64,000 bases of DNA from Mycoavidus sp. B2-EB (GCF_014218255.1 NZ_AP021872.1:744001-808000), one strand, 5' to 3'; positions 53,048-63,231 are shown, numbered from the stretch's first letter. Numbers and translations are program-made. The notes: generated by a model not told the origin, from the letters alone.

Positions 53048-53287
53048 TTGCCAATATACGCTCGCAAACCCTTATGTTTTATACAGCGACTTGATCAACG
53101 GGTTAAAGATACTCCGAAAACCTCAAATGCCAAACTTCTTACACGATATATCATCAAGCTCGCCCAACTTGGCGGCTACATGGCTCGGGCCAACGATTCC
53201 CCTCCGGGCAATACTGTTATCTGGAGAGGAATGCGAAAATTCATCGATATACAGGTCGGCTTCGAACCCGCTCAAAATTGTGGGTAA
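53048..53287 (+). pseudogene. C-terminal fragment of an IS4/Tn5-like transposase
   Basis: From about 53090 the frame reads LDQRVKDTPKTSNAKLLTRY, IIKLAQLGGYMARANDSPPG, NTVIWRGMRKFIDIQVGFE, matching the common end of IS4-group (IS50-like) transposases ('W.A.LGGF..R..DG.PG..V.WRG...L.D'). The DDE core is absent. It marks the right part of the accessory island, about 100 bp before gltX. Confidence 0.7.
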
Positions 53288-53394
53288 TTGCAAGGTATCA
53301 TCGAGCGGATATGGGGGGCACTCCATAACTGTGGCGTGGGGATGGCGTTAAAGAGCGCGCTGGCGTTGCCTATTCCTGAGATATAATTCTGCGT

Positions 53395-54810
53395 ATGGAT
53401 CAGACTAAAAATTCTACTGTACGTACCCGTTTTGCACCCAGCCCAACAGGTTTCATTCACTTAGGTAATATTCGCTCCGCTCTTTATCCGTGGGCTTTTG
53501 CGCGCCGAGCGGGGGGCGCGTTTATCCTACGCATTGAAGATACGGATGTCGAGCGTTCAACCCAGGAGGCGGTGGACGTCATCCTTGAGGGCATGGCTTG
53601 GCTTGGACTTGATCTGGATGAGGGGCCTTTTTATCAAATGCAGCGCATGGACCGTTACCGCGAGGTAATCGATCAAATGCTAGCGGACGGTTTGGCCTAT
53701 CTCTGTTATATGTCCCCTGAGGAACTGGATACACTGCGCGATGAGCAGCGTGCACGAGGTGAGAAGCCGCGCTACGATGGCCGTTGGCGGCCCGAGGAGG
53801 GTAAACAACTACCCCCGCCGCCTGCTGGCGTTAAACCTGTTGTACGGTTTAAGAATCCAACTACTGGCTCAGTGATTTGGGAGGATGCGGTTAAAGGGCG
53901 GGTTGAGATTGCGAACCAAGAGCTGGACGATCTGATTATTGCGCGGCCAGATGGTACGCCAACGTATAATTTTTGTGTTGTGATTGACGATATTGATATG
54001 CGCATTACGCATGTGATTCGCGGTGATGATCATGTGAATAACACGCCACGCCAAATGAATATCTTGCGGGCGCTTGGCTACACGCCCCCTATTTATGCGC
54101 ATTTACCGACTGTGCTAGATCAGAATGGCGAAAAAATGTCAAAGCGCAATGGCGCAATGAGTGTGATGCAATATCAGAATGAGGGATATTTGCCAGAAGC
54201 CATGCTCAATTATTTGGCACGCTTAGGTTGGTCGCATGGCGATGACGAGATTTTTTCGCGCGAGCAGTTGGTGGCTTGGTTTGATCTTGAGCATTTAGGT
54301 AAATCGCCCGCTCAATATGACCCAGATAAACTCAAGTGGTTGAATCAGCACTATATTAAGCATGCAGATGAGGCTCGTTTGGCTGAGCTCGTACAGCCGT
54401 TTCTAGTAGCGCTGGAAGTAGATTGGACGCAAGGGCCGGCGTTAATTGGCGTGGTTGCGCTACTGAAAGATCGAGCCGCAACGCTAAAAGAATTAGCGGC
54501 GGCGGCACTGATTTTTTATCGAACGCCAGAGCCTCAACTAGATGAAATGGCGCAGTGCTTAACCGAGCCTGTACGCATAGCATTGGCTGAGCTTGCGCAG
54601 AGTTTAAGCGCGGTTGAGTGGGCACGCCCTCAAATTAATGCAGCGCTTAAAGCCGTGCTGCAAGCGCACGGGCTGAAAATGCCGCAGTTGGCGATGCCCT
54701 TGCGCTTGCTGGTAGCGGGAACTACACATACGCCATCGATTGATGCCGTGCTTGAGTTGTTTGGCCGCACCACAGTTTTAGCAAGACTGGCTCGCGTCAC
54801 TCATTCGTAA
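53395..54810 (+). CDS. gltX: Glutamyl-tRNA synthetase
   Basis: 471 residues, class I synthetase charging tRNA-Glu. The HIGH motif appears as HLGN in [20 protein letters not shown]; the KMSKS loop as [21 protein letters not shown] and [20 protein letters not shown] are also typical. The C-terminal anticodon-binding domain covers about 320-471. ATG 53395. A tRNA-Glu gene lies 0.9 kb downstream. Confidence 0.98.
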   Translation: MDQTKNSTVRTRFAPSPTGFIHLGNIRSALYPWAFARRAGGAFILRIEDTDVERSTQEAVDVILEGMAWLGLDLDEGPFYQMQRMDRYREVIDQMLADGLAYLCYMSPEELDTLRDEQRARGEKPRYDGRWRPEEGKQLPPPPAGVKPVVRFKNPTTGSVIWEDAVKGRVEIANQELDDLIIARPDGTPTYNFCVVIDDIDMRITHVIRGDDHVNNTPRQMNILRALGYTPPIYAHLPTVLDQNGEKMSKRNGAMSVMQYQNEGYLPEAMLNYLARLGWSHGDDEIFSREQLVAWFDLEHLGKSPAQYDPDKLKWLNQHYIKHADEARLAELVQPFLVALEVDWTQGPALIGVVALLKDRAATLKELAAAALIFYRTPEPQLDEMAQCLTEPVRIALAELAQSLSAVEWARPQINAALKAVLQAHGLKMPQLAMPLRLLVAGTTHTPSIDAVLELFGRTTVLARLARVTHS

Positions 54811-54892
54811 GCAACAGAAAGTTCATACGTGCCTAGCAAGGCGCACATAATATAAATAATGAATAATATGGTCATGCCCCAAAGGAGAAGAG

Positions 54893-55217
54893 TGTGGCCC
54901 ATAAAGCAAGTGGAGTTCGTCATGGCTGGCGCAAGCTGGCTCCGAGCAAGCGCCACCATAAAGCGGCTGTTGTGATCAAGAAGATTGAAAAAAAACTCCC
55001 CACTCGGCTTGCAGAAGAAATAACCGCCTTTCCCACCCCATAGCCCATACGGCTGATGTTTCAGGATGAAGCGCGTTTTGGCCGGATCAGTGATGTGCGT
55101 TATTGCTGGCATAAAAAACCCCATCGACCGCAAGTGCGTACAATGATCTCGCAGCAGTATAGCTATGCTTATGCTGCAGTCAGCCCGCTCGATGGCCGAA
55201 ATGATTTTTGGTGAGGT
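54893..55217 (+). pseudogene. IS630-family transposase remnant
   Basis: Plus-strand translation shows GWRKLAPSKRHHKAAVVIKK, then IEKKLPTRLAEEITAFPTP and a TAG, followed by PIRLMFQDEARFGRISDVRY, CWHKKPHRPQVRTMISQQYS, YAYAAVSPLDG: the 'FQDEARFG' first-Asp region of IS630 transposases. It has an internal stop and ends at TGA 55215-55217. The HTH and the C-terminal Asp/Glu are missing. The 290 bp following, up to the tRNA promoter, hold no gene I recognise. Confidence 0.7.
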
Positions 55218-55472
55218 ACCGAATTTCGCAATGGTGATAGATGAGATTGTGAAGCTGGAACAACATATCAATCAATCTATAACGTCATCTGACATGATAT
55301 AAATGCGTTCCGAATACAAATTGAAGATGGAGCAAACGTAGCACAATTTGGTGATTTTCCAGAATGCTGACCAACCGCTTGAAGTAAGGTTGGATCGCTA
55401 GTTCAACCGCGGGTTGTTATAGCTGACAAGACTTTTATAGCACGATTGCCCTGCTGATTAGCAAGATAACTG

Positions 55473-55501
55473 TTTACAAAGTATGATTTGCTCTTTAAAA
55501 T
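55473..55501 (+). promoter_or_regulatory. Promoter of the tRNA cluster
   Basis: TTTACA (55473-55478), a 17-bp spacer and TAAAAT (55496-55501): one mismatch from consensus in each hexamer, ideal spacing. A start at about 55508 would be 8 bp before the tRNA-Ala gene. Confidence 0.75.
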
Positions 55502-55515
55502 CGCGTTTTCTTTGT

Positions 55516-55591
<76 letters not shown>

Positions 55592-55667
55592 ATTAAAAAA
55601 AGCAAAGAAAGCTTCACAATTTAAAGTGTTGCCGTTATAATTCGATGCTTTCGTAAGTACTGAATTT

Positions 55668-55743
55668 GTCCCCTTCGTCTAGAGGCCTAGGACATCACCC
55701 TTTCACGGTGAGTACAGGGGTTCGAATCCCCTAGGGGACGCCA
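55668..55743 (+). tRNA. tRNA-Glu (anticodon TTC)
   Basis: 76 nt with encoded CCA. Acceptor GTCCCCT/AGGGGAC, anticodon stem TCACC/GGTGA with loop CTTTCAC (TTC), T-arm AGGGGTTCGAATCCCCT. Substrate of GltX, encoded 0.9 kb upstream. Confidence 0.96.
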
Positions 55744-55806
55744 AATATCAAGTCAGTTTGACTGGATTGCGTCAAGTAGATGATAGAAGTATTTCATCTT
55801 TTGCCT

Positions 55807-55883
55807 GGAGCGGTAGTTCAGTTGGTTAGAATACCGGCCTGTCACGCCGGGGGTCGCGGGTTCGAGTCCCGTCCGCTCCGCCA
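55807..55883 (+). tRNA. tRNA-Asp (anticodon GTC)
   Basis: 77 nt with encoded CCA. Acceptor GGAGCGG/CCGCTCC, D-loop AGTTCAGTTGGTTAGAAT, anticodon stem CCGGC/GCCGG with loop CTGTCAC (GTC), T-arm GCGGGTTCGAGTCCCGT. The glu-asp tRNA order is common in beta-proteobacteria. Confidence 0.96.
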
Positions 55884-56194
55884 ACTACATAGAGTAGTAA
55901 CAATCATTTTCCCCTAAAATAAACCGAAATGCCTTGTAAAATAAAGGCTTAACCGGGTCTTTATCCTCTCAAGTTCAATCAAAAACAACGCAATCAATTC
56001 GAGGTGCAGGGGTATTGTGTCAGCATCTGTATAGCTCTCCGGAGAGAGAGGGACTTAGATGCTACCTTGCTTAACCCAATAACAATTGAAAAACGTGTTT
56101 GAAATATCCAATTCGTATGTAGTCATATTCATGAGAGCGCTCCTCTAATTCCGCTGAACTTTAAACTATCCATGATGCTGGGTTCTACTCAGGA
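55884..56194. other. Non-coding stretch after the tRNA cluster
   Basis: About 310 bp without a gene I can support. A 12-bp perfect palindrome CTCTCCGGAGAG lies at about 56036; no clear terminator for the tRNA transcript is visible. Confidence 0.35.
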
Positions 56195-56428
56195 TTAACG
56201 GCTTTTATTGCTTCCCCCGTAGAGTGGGGCCTTCATCGCCGGCACCATGCCTAACGGCGCGAGCTTGCGATATTCGGGGTCGCCTAACTTTACCGTTTCA
56301 ACTTTATGCGGTACATCAAGCCACTTTAATGCAATCAATACCGAGAATGCGCAGGTATGAGGAGCTGAGTACGATAACCTCTTAGATGAATGGGTTACAT
56401 GGGTTAAAAGGCAGGTTGCCGGATGCAA
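56195..56428 (-). pseudogene. Glutathione S-transferase N-terminal fragment
   Basis: 77 codons. Residues about 17-65 match the thioredoxin-like GST N-domain: LSYSAPHTCAFSVLIALKWL, DVPHKVETVKLGDPEYRKLA, PLGMVPAM (the cis-Pro). After that the sequence runs out of homology and stops; the beta3/beta4-Glu-Ser segment and the whole helical C-domain are missing. The reading frame upstream of KRLSYS is not GST-like. Best read as a truncated, inactive gene. Confidence 0.7.
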
Positions 56429-56475
56429 CCTACGCTAGCTTAACGCGAAACGCTTGTCATCAGGTATGTTTCTAT

Positions 56476-56679
56476 CTAAGTTGGCCCGCGTGTAAAACGT
56501 ATGGCTTTTTTTTCTTTGATAATGCGCTGCCATACTAAGCGCTTTTCCTCATCACTGAAGAATACCCAGTTCGACACTTCAAATGCGGTCCGCCCGCAGC
56601 CCATGCAGACCTCGTCAAAAAGAGTGGAGCAAACGCCAATACAAGGGCTATCGGGCAGATCATGAGGTTCGGAGGACAT
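56476..56679 (-). CDS. DUF1289 family small cysteine protein
   Basis: 67 residues from ATG 56679 (MSSEPHDLPDSPCIGVCSTL); an upstream ATG at 56715 is also in frame. The four Cys in CIGVC-x8-CMGCGRT and the following W..F...EK..VW..I are the DUF1289 pattern, probably a small Zn or Fe-S-binding module. Function is unknown; often encoded next to metabolic genes. It is followed on the same strand at its 5' side by the FMN reductase gene. Confidence 0.85.
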   Translation of the reverse strand: MSSEPHDLPDSPCIGVCSTLFDEVCMGCGRTAFEVSNWVFFSDEEKRLVWQRIIKEKKAIRFTRGPT

Positions 56680-56725
56680 CGCGTTGTGGCGTGAGGTTAG
56701 TGCTGAGTAAAGCAATCAAGTGACG

Positions 56726-57304
56726 TTATTTTACAGTGTGCGCTGCTTTTACGAGTTGCTTTGCCATTTCTTGCAGCATATTTTGCGCGGCTTCATCTTT
56801 AAGTTGGTCTTGTTCATTGAAGGCGAGGTGTGCCTGGCTGACGGTGACCATCTGTGGCAAAACCCGACTGTTCAGGGTTAAGGTTAATAAATGACGCAAC
56901 GCTAAAAGTCCGCGATATCCTCCATAATAGCCTGGTGAAGCACTGCCAATCGCGAAAATAGGCTGGCCAAAGGCAGCGAGTTTGCCGCCATTGTCATTGA
57001 CGCGAGAGATCCAAGCAATGGCATTCAGGAGCAACGGTGGAACGCTGGCATTGTATTCAGGGCTGGCAATAAACACGCCCTGATGCGCAGCTAGGGTAGC
57101 ATGCAAGGTCTGTGCCGCGGTTGGTACGCCGCTGGCTTCCTCTAGATTGCCGTCATAAATTGGCAGTGGATAATCAGCTAGATCTAATAGAGTCACCTGT
57201 GCGTTAAGCGCCTCGAGTTGCTGAGCGGCTGCTTTGGCCAGCGAAAGGTTATGGGAACCGGTGCGCAGTGAACCAGCAAAGACGAGGATGCGAGGAGCGT
57301 TCAT
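56726..57304 (-). CDS. NAD(P)H-dependent FMN reductase (flavodoxin-fold, ChrR/YieF-like)
   Basis: 192 residues. The FMN-phosphate loop is VFAGSLRTGSHNLSLA; the isoalloxazine-binding loop is FIASPEYNASVPPLLLNAID-like (ASPEYNASVPPLLLNAIAW), and GSASPGYYGGYRGLLALRHL completes the family pattern. Such enzymes reduce quinones, chromate or azo dyes with NAD(P)H; the natural substrate is not shown by sequence. Divergent from the polyamine transporter operon. Confidence 0.9.
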   Translation of the reverse strand: MNAPRILVFAGSLRTGSHNLSLAKAAAQQLEALNAQVTLLDLADYPLPIYDGNLEEASGVPTAAQTLHATLAAHQGVFIASPEYNASVPPLLLNAIAWISRVNDNGGKLAAFGQPIFAIGSASPGYYGGYRGLLALRHLLTLTLNSRVLPQMVTVSQAHLAFNEQDQLKDEAAQNMLQEMAKQLVKAAHTVK

Positions 57305-57468
57305 ATAGGCCTCTAAAGTAAGATAGGGTTTGCAACAACAGAGCTGTAAGTTTATTACGACGGTATCGTATATTTTTTATAACGATGGTCGCTTTCGCTA
57401 GACTTTGGTGATATTTTTGCGTTTTTCAAGAGCAGGTTTCGCCTCGCGTTAAAATCAGGAAGCGTAAA

Positions 57469-58632
57469 ATGAAGATTAAAATGAATCGCTGTCGAGCTTT
57501 TTCTGCTGCATCGTTTTTGCTCAATTTATTTCAACGCCTTTTCCGCCGGCCGCAGTTTTTGCTCGCATTCATCTGTGTCGCTCCCTTTGCGTGGGCCGGC
57601 CCCAATGAGGCACGGCTGAATATTTATAACTGGTCTGACTATATCGCAAAGGATACGATTGCGGGCTTTGAAAAGCAAACTGGCATTAAAGTGCGTTATG
57701 ACGTTTACGATAGTGCTGACACGTTGCAAGCGAAGCTTTTAACCGGGCGCTCTGGTTATGATGTGGTGATGCCCACTAGCAACTATGCAGGCCGCTTGCG
57801 CGCGGCAGACATTTTTGAGCCGCTCGATAAGTCAAAATTGCCTAATCTTAAGCATCTTGATCCACAGCTGATGGCAATTGTCGCTGGTGCCGATCCAGAT
57901 AACCGTTATTTTGTTCCTTGGGCCTATGGTACAACAGGGCTAGGTTATAACGTCACCAAAGTACGCCAGGTGCTGGGCGCAGAGGTGGCGTTGGATAGTT
58001 GGGATATTCTCTTTAATCCGGAATATGTTTCGAAGTTAAAAAGCTGCGGTGTGTCTATGCTCGATGCGCCAGATCAGTTGTTTGCCGCAGCGCTACATTA
58101 TCTTGGCAAAGCGCCAGATAGCACCAATCCAGATGATTATAGACAGGCGTTACAAGTCCTTAAGCGGATCCGGCCTTATATTACGCAATTTAACTCATCG
58201 GGGTATATCAATGATTTAGTTGGCGGGGATATTTGCTTTGCTTTTGGCTGGTCTGGCGATATTGTGATTGCTGGGCGGCGCGCGCGTGAGGCAAAGAAAG
58301 ATTATCAAATTCAATACTTTATTCCGCAGAGCGGGGCACCGATTTGGTTTGATGTGATGGCGATCCCGAAAGATGCGCCACATAAAGAGGCAGCGCTACA
58401 ATGGATCAATTATATTGAAACCCCGCAAGTCCATGCGGCAATTACGAATCAAGTCTATTATCCGAGTGCGAATATGCTCGCTAAGCAGTACTTAGACCCT
58501 TTAGTGGCGCATGACCCGGCAATTTATCCCAGCTCTGAGATGATTAAAAAGCTATTTTTGCTTAAACCGTTACCGCCTGAGACGGCGCGGTTAATGACGC
58601 GTTTATGGACTGAATTTAAAACCGGTTTTTAG
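57469..58632 (+). CDS. potF: Putrescine/spermidine-binding periplasmic protein
   Basis: 387 residues. A signal peptide ends at AWA-G (about residue 43). LNIYNWSDYIAKDTIAGFEK is the PotF/PotD hallmark, followed by YDVYDSADTLQAKLLTGRSG, YDVVMPTSN, PWAYGTTGLGYN and CFAFGWSGDIVIAGRRARE. It delivers polyamine to the membrane complex encoded by the next three genes. PotF (putrescine) rather than PotD is suggested by operon structure (F-G-H-I order). Confidence 0.94.
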   Translation: MKIKMNRCRAFSAASFLLNLFQRLFRRPQFLLAFICVAPFAWAGPNEARLNIYNWSDYIAKDTIAGFEKQTGIKVRYDVYDSADTLQAKLLTGRSGYDVVMPTSNYAGRLRAADIFEPLDKSKLPNLKHLDPQLMAIVAGADPDNRYFVPWAYGTTGLGYNVTKVRQVLGAEVALDSWDILFNPEYVSKLKSCGVSMLDAPDQLFAAALHYLGKAPDSTNPDDYRQALQVLKRIRPYITQFNSSGYINDLVGGDICFAFGWSGDIVIAGRRAREAKKDYQIQYFIPQSGAPIWFDVMAIPKDAPHKEAALQWINYIETPQVHAAITNQVYYPSANMLAKQYLDPLVAHDPAIYPSSEMIKKLFLLKPLPPETARLMTRLWTEFKTGF

Positions 58633-58667
58633 TATTTGTTTTTTTATTGTAAAGGTATTAAGTTTTA

Positions 58668-59834
58668 ATGAGCAGAGATTCATCGCATGGATTGGGCTGG
58701 CCCCCTCCCGTTACGCCTGCTAAGCCATTGAGTCTGCACAGCCAGGAAAGCGACTTTGTCCAAATTATTGACGCCGTAAAAAGATTTGGCGCGACTACGG
58801 CTGTGCAAAATGTCAGTTTGTCGGTCAAACGAGGGGAAATTTTTGCCCTGCTTGGCAGTTCAGGTTGTGGCAAATCGACCTTGCTTAGGATGTTAGCGGG
58901 TTTTGAAACTTTGACCTCAGGCCGCATTTTGATTGATGGCGAAGACCTGGCCCAAATGCCGCCATATCGGCGTCCGGTGAATATGATGTTCCAGTCTTAT
59001 GCGTTGTTTCCGCATATGACGGCGCAAGCTAATGTCGCGTTTGGCCTTAAGCAAGAAGGCCGACCCAAAGCAGAAATTCAAGAGCGCGTGGCAAGCGCGC
59101 TTGAGCTGGTGCAAATGAGCCACTTGGCTAAGCGTAAGCCGCATCAACTGTCAGGTGGTCAGCAGCAGCGTGTGGCGCTCGCGCGCAGCTTGGTTAAACG
59201 ACCCAAATTGCTGCTGCTTGATGAACCCATGTCGGCGTTGGATAAACAAATTCGGCAACGTACGCAGATTGAATTGATGGATATTCTGGATAAAGTCGGC
59301 GTGACTTGTATCATGGTCACGCATGACCAAGAAGAAGCCATGGTCATGGCGGACCGACTGGCGGTGATGACGGCTGGGCGGATTGTGCAAATTGGCATGC
59401 CGCAAGAAGTCTATGAATATCCGAATAGCCGCTTTTGCGCTGAATTTATTGGCTCAACGAATTTTTTTGCTGGCACGATCGTGGAGGATGAGGCGGATCA
59501 TATCTTTGTGGAAAGCGCAGAATTGCCTAAGCCTCTATACGTGAGCCATGGCGTGACGGGCCAGTTTGGCATGGAAGTAACGATTTCTGTGCGCCCAGAA
59601 CGAGTGGCTGTCACGCGCCAAGCGCCGGCCCAAAATTACAATTGGGCGCACGGTAAAGTGGACAATATTGCATACCGCGGTGGTTATACGCTTTACCATG
59701 TGGTGCTTGATTCCGGCAAAATGGTGGTGGCGAATGTTTCAAGTTTAGCGCTCACGGAAATGCAGGCGCCGACTTACGACGATGAAGTATTTATTAGTTG
59801 GAGCCCAGAGTCGGGCGTGGTGCTGACAAAATGA
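58668..59834 (+). CDS. potG: Polyamine ABC transporter ATP-binding protein
   Basis: 388 residues. Walker A LLGSSGCGKSTLLRMLAGFE, Q-loop MMFQSYALFPHMTAQANVAF, signature LSGGQQQRVALARSL, Walker B LLLLDEPMSALDKQIR and H-loop MVTHDQEEAMVMADRLAVMT, followed by a C-terminal TOBE regulatory domain (about 290-385). Complete. The stop overlaps the potH ATG (ATGA). Confidence 0.96.
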   Translation: MSRDSSHGLGWPPPVTPAKPLSLHSQESDFVQIIDAVKRFGATTAVQNVSLSVKRGEIFALLGSSGCGKSTLLRMLAGFETLTSGRILIDGEDLAQMPPYRRPVNMMFQSYALFPHMTAQANVAFGLKQEGRPKAEIQERVASALELVQMSHLAKRKPHQLSGGQQQRVALARSLVKRPKLLLLDEPMSALDKQIRQRTQIELMDILDKVGVTCIMVTHDQEEAMVMADRLAVMTAGRIVQIGMPQEVYEYPNSRFCAEFIGSTNFFAGTIVEDEADHIFVESAELPKPLYVSHGVTGQFGMEVTISVRPERVAVTRQAPAQNYNWAHGKVDNIAYRGGYTLYHVVLDSGKMVVANVSSLALTEMQAPTYDDEVFISWSPESGVVLTK

Positions 59835-60736
59835 AAGCCTGGCTGCAACGCTTAGCCCCACAAGGCCGCGCCGCGGTCATCGCCGGCCCTTATATTTGGC
59901 TTTTGCTGTTTTTCTTCGTCCCTTTTTTGTTAGTCGTTAAAATCAGCTTTGCAGATTTGCGACTCGGGATCCCCCCTTATAGTGAGCTGGCGGTGCTCAA
60001 AGAGGGCGTGCTCAAGATCACGCTGCAACTGTCCAATTATGGGTTTTTATTAACGGATAACCTGTACTTTGCTACCTATGTGAATTCATTGAAAGTAGCG
60101 GCGATTTCTACTGTACTGTGCCTACTCATCGGTTATCCGATGGCGTATTACATTGCTCGCTCAAACCCAGTCACGCGTAATATCTTGCTGATGGCGGTCA
60201 TGCTGCCCTTTTGGACTTCGTTTTTGATTCGCGTTTATGCCTGGATTGGTATTTTGAAGAATAACGGCTTATTGAATAATTTTTTAATCTGGGCCGGTCT
60301 GATCGAAACGCCAATCGAGCTTTATCACACCAATATCGCGGTATATATCGGGATGGTGTATTCATATCTGCCTTTTCTAGTGATGCCGCTCTACGCGCAT
60401 TTAGTCAAAATGGATTTACGTTTATTAGAAGCCGCCCATGATTTGGGGGCGCGGCCCTGGAAAGCTTTTGTGCAAATTACCTTGCCGCTTTCAAAAAATG
60501 GCATTATGGCCGGTTGTCTGCTGGTTTTTATTCCGGCAGTAGGGGAATATGTGATTCCAGAATTGCTGGGCGGCGCTGACACTTTAATGATTGGCCGCGT
60601 TATGTGGAATGAATTTTTTAATAATGCTGATTGGCCTATGGCTTCAGCTGTCACTTGTGCAATGGTATTACTGTTATTGGTGCCAATGGCGCTGTTTCAG
60701 CATTCTCAAGTCAAAGAGCTTGCTGGCAAGTCATGA
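59831..60736 (+). CDS. potH: Polyamine ABC transporter permease (PotH type)
   Basis: 301 residues from ATG 59831. Six hydrophobic segments (first: VIAGPYIWLLLFFFVPFLLV). The coupling (EAA) motif is LLEAAHDLGARPWKAFVQIT, LPLSKNGI. Forms a heterodimer with PotI. It overlaps potG and potI by 4 bp each, showing strict translational coupling. Confidence 0.95.
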   Translation: MKAWLQRLAPQGRAAVIAGPYIWLLLFFFVPFLLVVKISFADLRLGIPPYSELAVLKEGVLKITLQLSNYGFLLTDNLYFATYVNSLKVAAISTVLCLLIGYPMAYYIARSNPVTRNILLMAVMLPFWTSFLIRVYAWIGILKNNGLLNNFLIWAGLIETPIELYHTNIAVYIGMVYSYLPFLVMPLYAHLVKMDLRLLEAAHDLGARPWKAFVQITLPLSKNGIMAGCLLVFIPAVGEYVIPELLGGADTLMIGRVMWNEFFNNADWPMASAVTCAMVLLLLVPMALFQHSQVKELAGKS

Positions 60737-61554
60737 TCAAACCACACCGATCATTACGCTTTGCCATGCTGGGCACGGGTTTCTTTTTTCTATACGCGCC
60801 GATTATCAGTTTGATTGTCTACTCTTTTAATGAGTCGGCTTTAGTCACGGTATGGACCGGGTTTTCCTTAAAATGGTATGAAGCGCTGCTGCATGACAAA
60901 GAGCTGCTTGCGGCTGCATGGCTATCGTTACGGATTGCCGCGCTCACCGCTTTTGCCTCGGTGGCGATTGGCACCTGGGCGGGTTTTGTGTTGGCGCGGA
61001 TGGGGCGTTTTCGCGGCTTTACGCTGTATAGCGCGATGATTAATGCGCCGTTAGTGATTCCTGAGGTGATTCAAGGGATTTCGTTGTTATTGCTGTTTGT
61101 CGAGCTGAGTAATTTCTTGGGGTGGCCGACTGAACGAGGGATCCTCACGATCTGGGCGGGTCACGTGATGTTAGGGATTTCTTATGTGGCTATTATTGTC
61201 CAATCGCGCGTGCGCGACTTGAATCCAGCGCTAGAAGAAGCCGCGCTTGATCTTGGCGCAACGCCAATTAAGGTATTTTTTACGGTGACTTTACCTTTAA
61301 TTTCACAGGCCTTGATTGCCGGTTGGCTGCTATCGTTTACCTTATCCATTGATGACCTCGTGCTGTCATCCTTTTTGTCGGGGCCCGGCTCGACAACCTT
61401 ACCGTTAGTCGTATTTTCGCGTGTGCGTTTGGGTCTGAATCCAGAAATGAATGCGCTTGCTACGATTTTTATTACAGTTGTAACAATTGGTGTCGTGATC
61501 GCCACCCATATGATGCAAGTCTCAGAGCGCAAACGTAAAATGCAAGCCGTATAA
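60733..61554 (+). CDS. potI: Polyamine ABC transporter permease (PotI type)
   Basis: 273 residues from ATG 60733 (MIKPHRSLRFAMLGTGFFFL). Six hydrophobic segments and the EAA loop LEEAALDLGATPIKVFFTVT, LPLISQALIAG; SFTLSIDDLVLSSFLSGPGS is the PotI signature near the end. Its frame is open inside potH, but the ATGA overlap gives the start. Last gene of the operon. Confidence 0.95.
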   Translation: MIKPHRSLRFAMLGTGFFFLYAPIISLIVYSFNESALVTVWTGFSLKWYEALLHDKELLAAAWLSLRIAALTAFASVAIGTWAGFVLARMGRFRGFTLYSAMINAPLVIPEVIQGISLLLLFVELSNFLGWPTERGILTIWAGHVMLGISYVAIIVQSRVRDLNPALEEAALDLGATPIKVFFTVTLPLISQALIAGWLLSFTLSIDDLVLSSFLSGPGSTTLPLVVFSRVRLGLNPEMNALATIFITVVTIGVVIATHMMQVSERKRKMQAV

Positions 61555-61694
61555 GCGCCTCTTGGTGTGCGCTTACTTTGATACAGTTTGTAATGGTTAT
61601 TTATAAAAGCCTTAGCTACACTGATAAATATGTTTTAGGTTGCTAGAATTACATAGCACGAATCGGCTATCACAACTTTTTTTGGCTTTGGGTC

Positions 61695-62780
61695 ATGCGA
61701 AATAACTTTATTCGCTCTGCGCTACCGCCGGTTGCTTATTTAAGCCTGCTGATGGTGTTAAGTATCATACCTCGGTTAGCCTTTGGGGTCCCGGCTGCGC
61801 CAGACTCACCCTATACGCCGCGTAAGTCGAGCTCAGCCCCGTCTAGATTGGTGGCTACGATCCATGTAAAAAGTCATACTGCGGCGTATCGGAGCCCAGC
61901 TTATGCGCAGCGTGCGCAGGTGCGGCGCATGAGGAATGTGCGTCACGCCGCATTTAAGCCCCCGCCATCGTTAGGGCGCTCCTTTGGTTTACATCAAACG
62001 CCAGATGCGCTTGCGTTGCGTTCAAGTGTTGCGTACGTGATTGATCAGAATACAAATGAAGCGTTGTTTGAGAAAAATGCGCAGGCAGTGTTACCGATTG
62101 CCTCAATTAGCAAGCTGATGACAGCGATGGTAACGCTTGATGCCAATTTGCCGCTGACGGAGATACTTGAGGTGAGCAACGCGGACCGTGATTTTGAAAA
62201 AGGAACGAGCTCACGTTTATCCGTAGGGTCGCGCTTATCGCGCGCTGATATGCTGCATATCGCGTTGATGTCGTCTGAAAACCGTGCCGCGGCGGCTTTG
62301 TCGCGCTACTATCCAGGTGGCCGGCTGGCGTTTGTTACAGCGATGAACCAAAAAGCCCAAAGCTTGGGGATGAAAGATACGCACTTTTTAGATCCAACTG
62401 GACTTTCCAGCCATAATGTTTCCAGCGCGCGCGATTTGGCTAAAATGGTCAAAGCCGCTTATCAGTATCCAGTGATCCGTGAATTCTCAACGGATGCGAA
62501 TCATAATGTCTTTACTAGCAGAAAGGCGCTTCAGTATCGAAGCACCAATGCGCTGGTGCGCAATCCAAGCTGGGAAATTGGTCTGCAAAAAACCGGTTTT
62601 ATCCGTGAAGCGGGTGAGTGTTTGGTGATGCAAGCCACGATTCAAAATCGCCCGCTAATTATCGTATTGCTTGACTCGACGGGCAAATACTCACGCCTAG
62701 GCGATGCTAAACGCATCCGCAGTTGGGTTGGCAATGGCGGCGTGCAGCATATGAGTCGAGCCGACGCCGCAGACAGTTAA
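61695..62780 (+). CDS. pbpG: D-alanyl-D-alanine endopeptidase/carboxypeptidase (PBP7/PbpG-like)
   Basis: 361 residues. A signal peptide (about 1-30, SLLMVLSIIPRLAFG) and a basic, low-complexity linker (about 40-95) precede the S11 peptidase domain. Active-site motifs: S137-I-S-K140, S194-E-N196 and K299-T-G301. It lacks the long C-terminal beta domain of PBP5, fitting PBP7-type endopeptidases that cut cross-links during wall remodelling. The 140 bp before it hold no other gene. Confidence 0.9.
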   Translation: MRNNFIRSALPPVAYLSLLMVLSIIPRLAFGVPAAPDSPYTPRKSSSAPSRLVATIHVKSHTAAYRSPAYAQRAQVRRMRNVRHAAFKPPPSLGRSFGLHQTPDALALRSSVAYVIDQNTNEALFEKNAQAVLPIASISKLMTAMVTLDANLPLTEILEVSNADRDFEKGTSSRLSVGSRLSRADMLHIALMSSENRAAAALSRYYPGGRLAFVTAMNQKAQSLGMKDTHFLDPTGLSSHNVSSARDLAKMVKAAYQYPVIREFSTDANHNVFTSRKALQYRSTNALVRNPSWEIGLQKTGFIREAGECLVMQATIQNRPLIIVLLDSTGKYSRLGDAKRIRSWVGNGGVQHMSRADAADS

Positions 62781-62790
62781 AGCAATCTTC

Positions 62791-63231
62791 TTATTTGGGT
62801 TGTTTGAGCGTGTCGCGGATTTCTCGCAATAGCAAAACATCTTCTGGCGTAGCAGCGGTTGGGGCGCTGGTCTGAGCACTATCGCGCAGGGAGTTAATAA
62901 ATTTCATCAATAAAAAGACGACAAAGGCGAGGATGATGAAATTGAATACGACGGTAATAAAACTCCCATAGCCGAAAAGGGCTACGCCTGCTCCCTGTAA
63001 ATCTTTATAAGAGTGAGGGTTGCCTTGAAACGTGGCGGGTATTGAGCCGATCCGGAAGAAACGATTTGAAAAGTCTAAACCGCCGGTAAATAGACCCGCA
63101 ACGGGCATGATTAAATCTTTCACCATGGAATTCACAATCGTTGAGAAGGCGCCCCCGATAATGACCCCAATCGCTAAATCCATTACGTTACCTTTAACCG
63201 CGAATTTTTTGAAATCTTGCATTAACTTCAT
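62791..63231 (-). CDS. mscL: Large-conductance mechanosensitive channel
   Basis: 146 residues from ATG 63231 ([20 protein letters not shown]). TM1 ([20 protein letters not shown]) has the Gly-rich gate; TM2 is [20 protein letters not shown]; the cytoplasmic helix [11 protein letters not shown] ends the protein. The open frame extends 31 codons further upstream but those residues are not MscL-like. Releases solutes on hypo-osmotic shock. Convergent with pbpG (10 bp between the stops). Confidence 0.96.
   Translation of the reverse strand: MKLMQDFKKFAVKGNVMDLAIGVIIGGAFSTIVNSMVKDLIMPVAGLFTGGLDFSNRFFRIGSIPATFQGNPHSYKDLQGAGVALFGYGSFITVVFNFIILAFVVFLLMKFINSLRDSAQTSAPTAATPEDVLLLREIRDTLKQPK

Noticed and set aside
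54801-55271. 156-codon minus-strand reading frame overlapping the end of gltX.
   Set aside because: The opposite strand carries recognisable IS630 transposase motifs (FQDEARFG), so this frame is a shadow.
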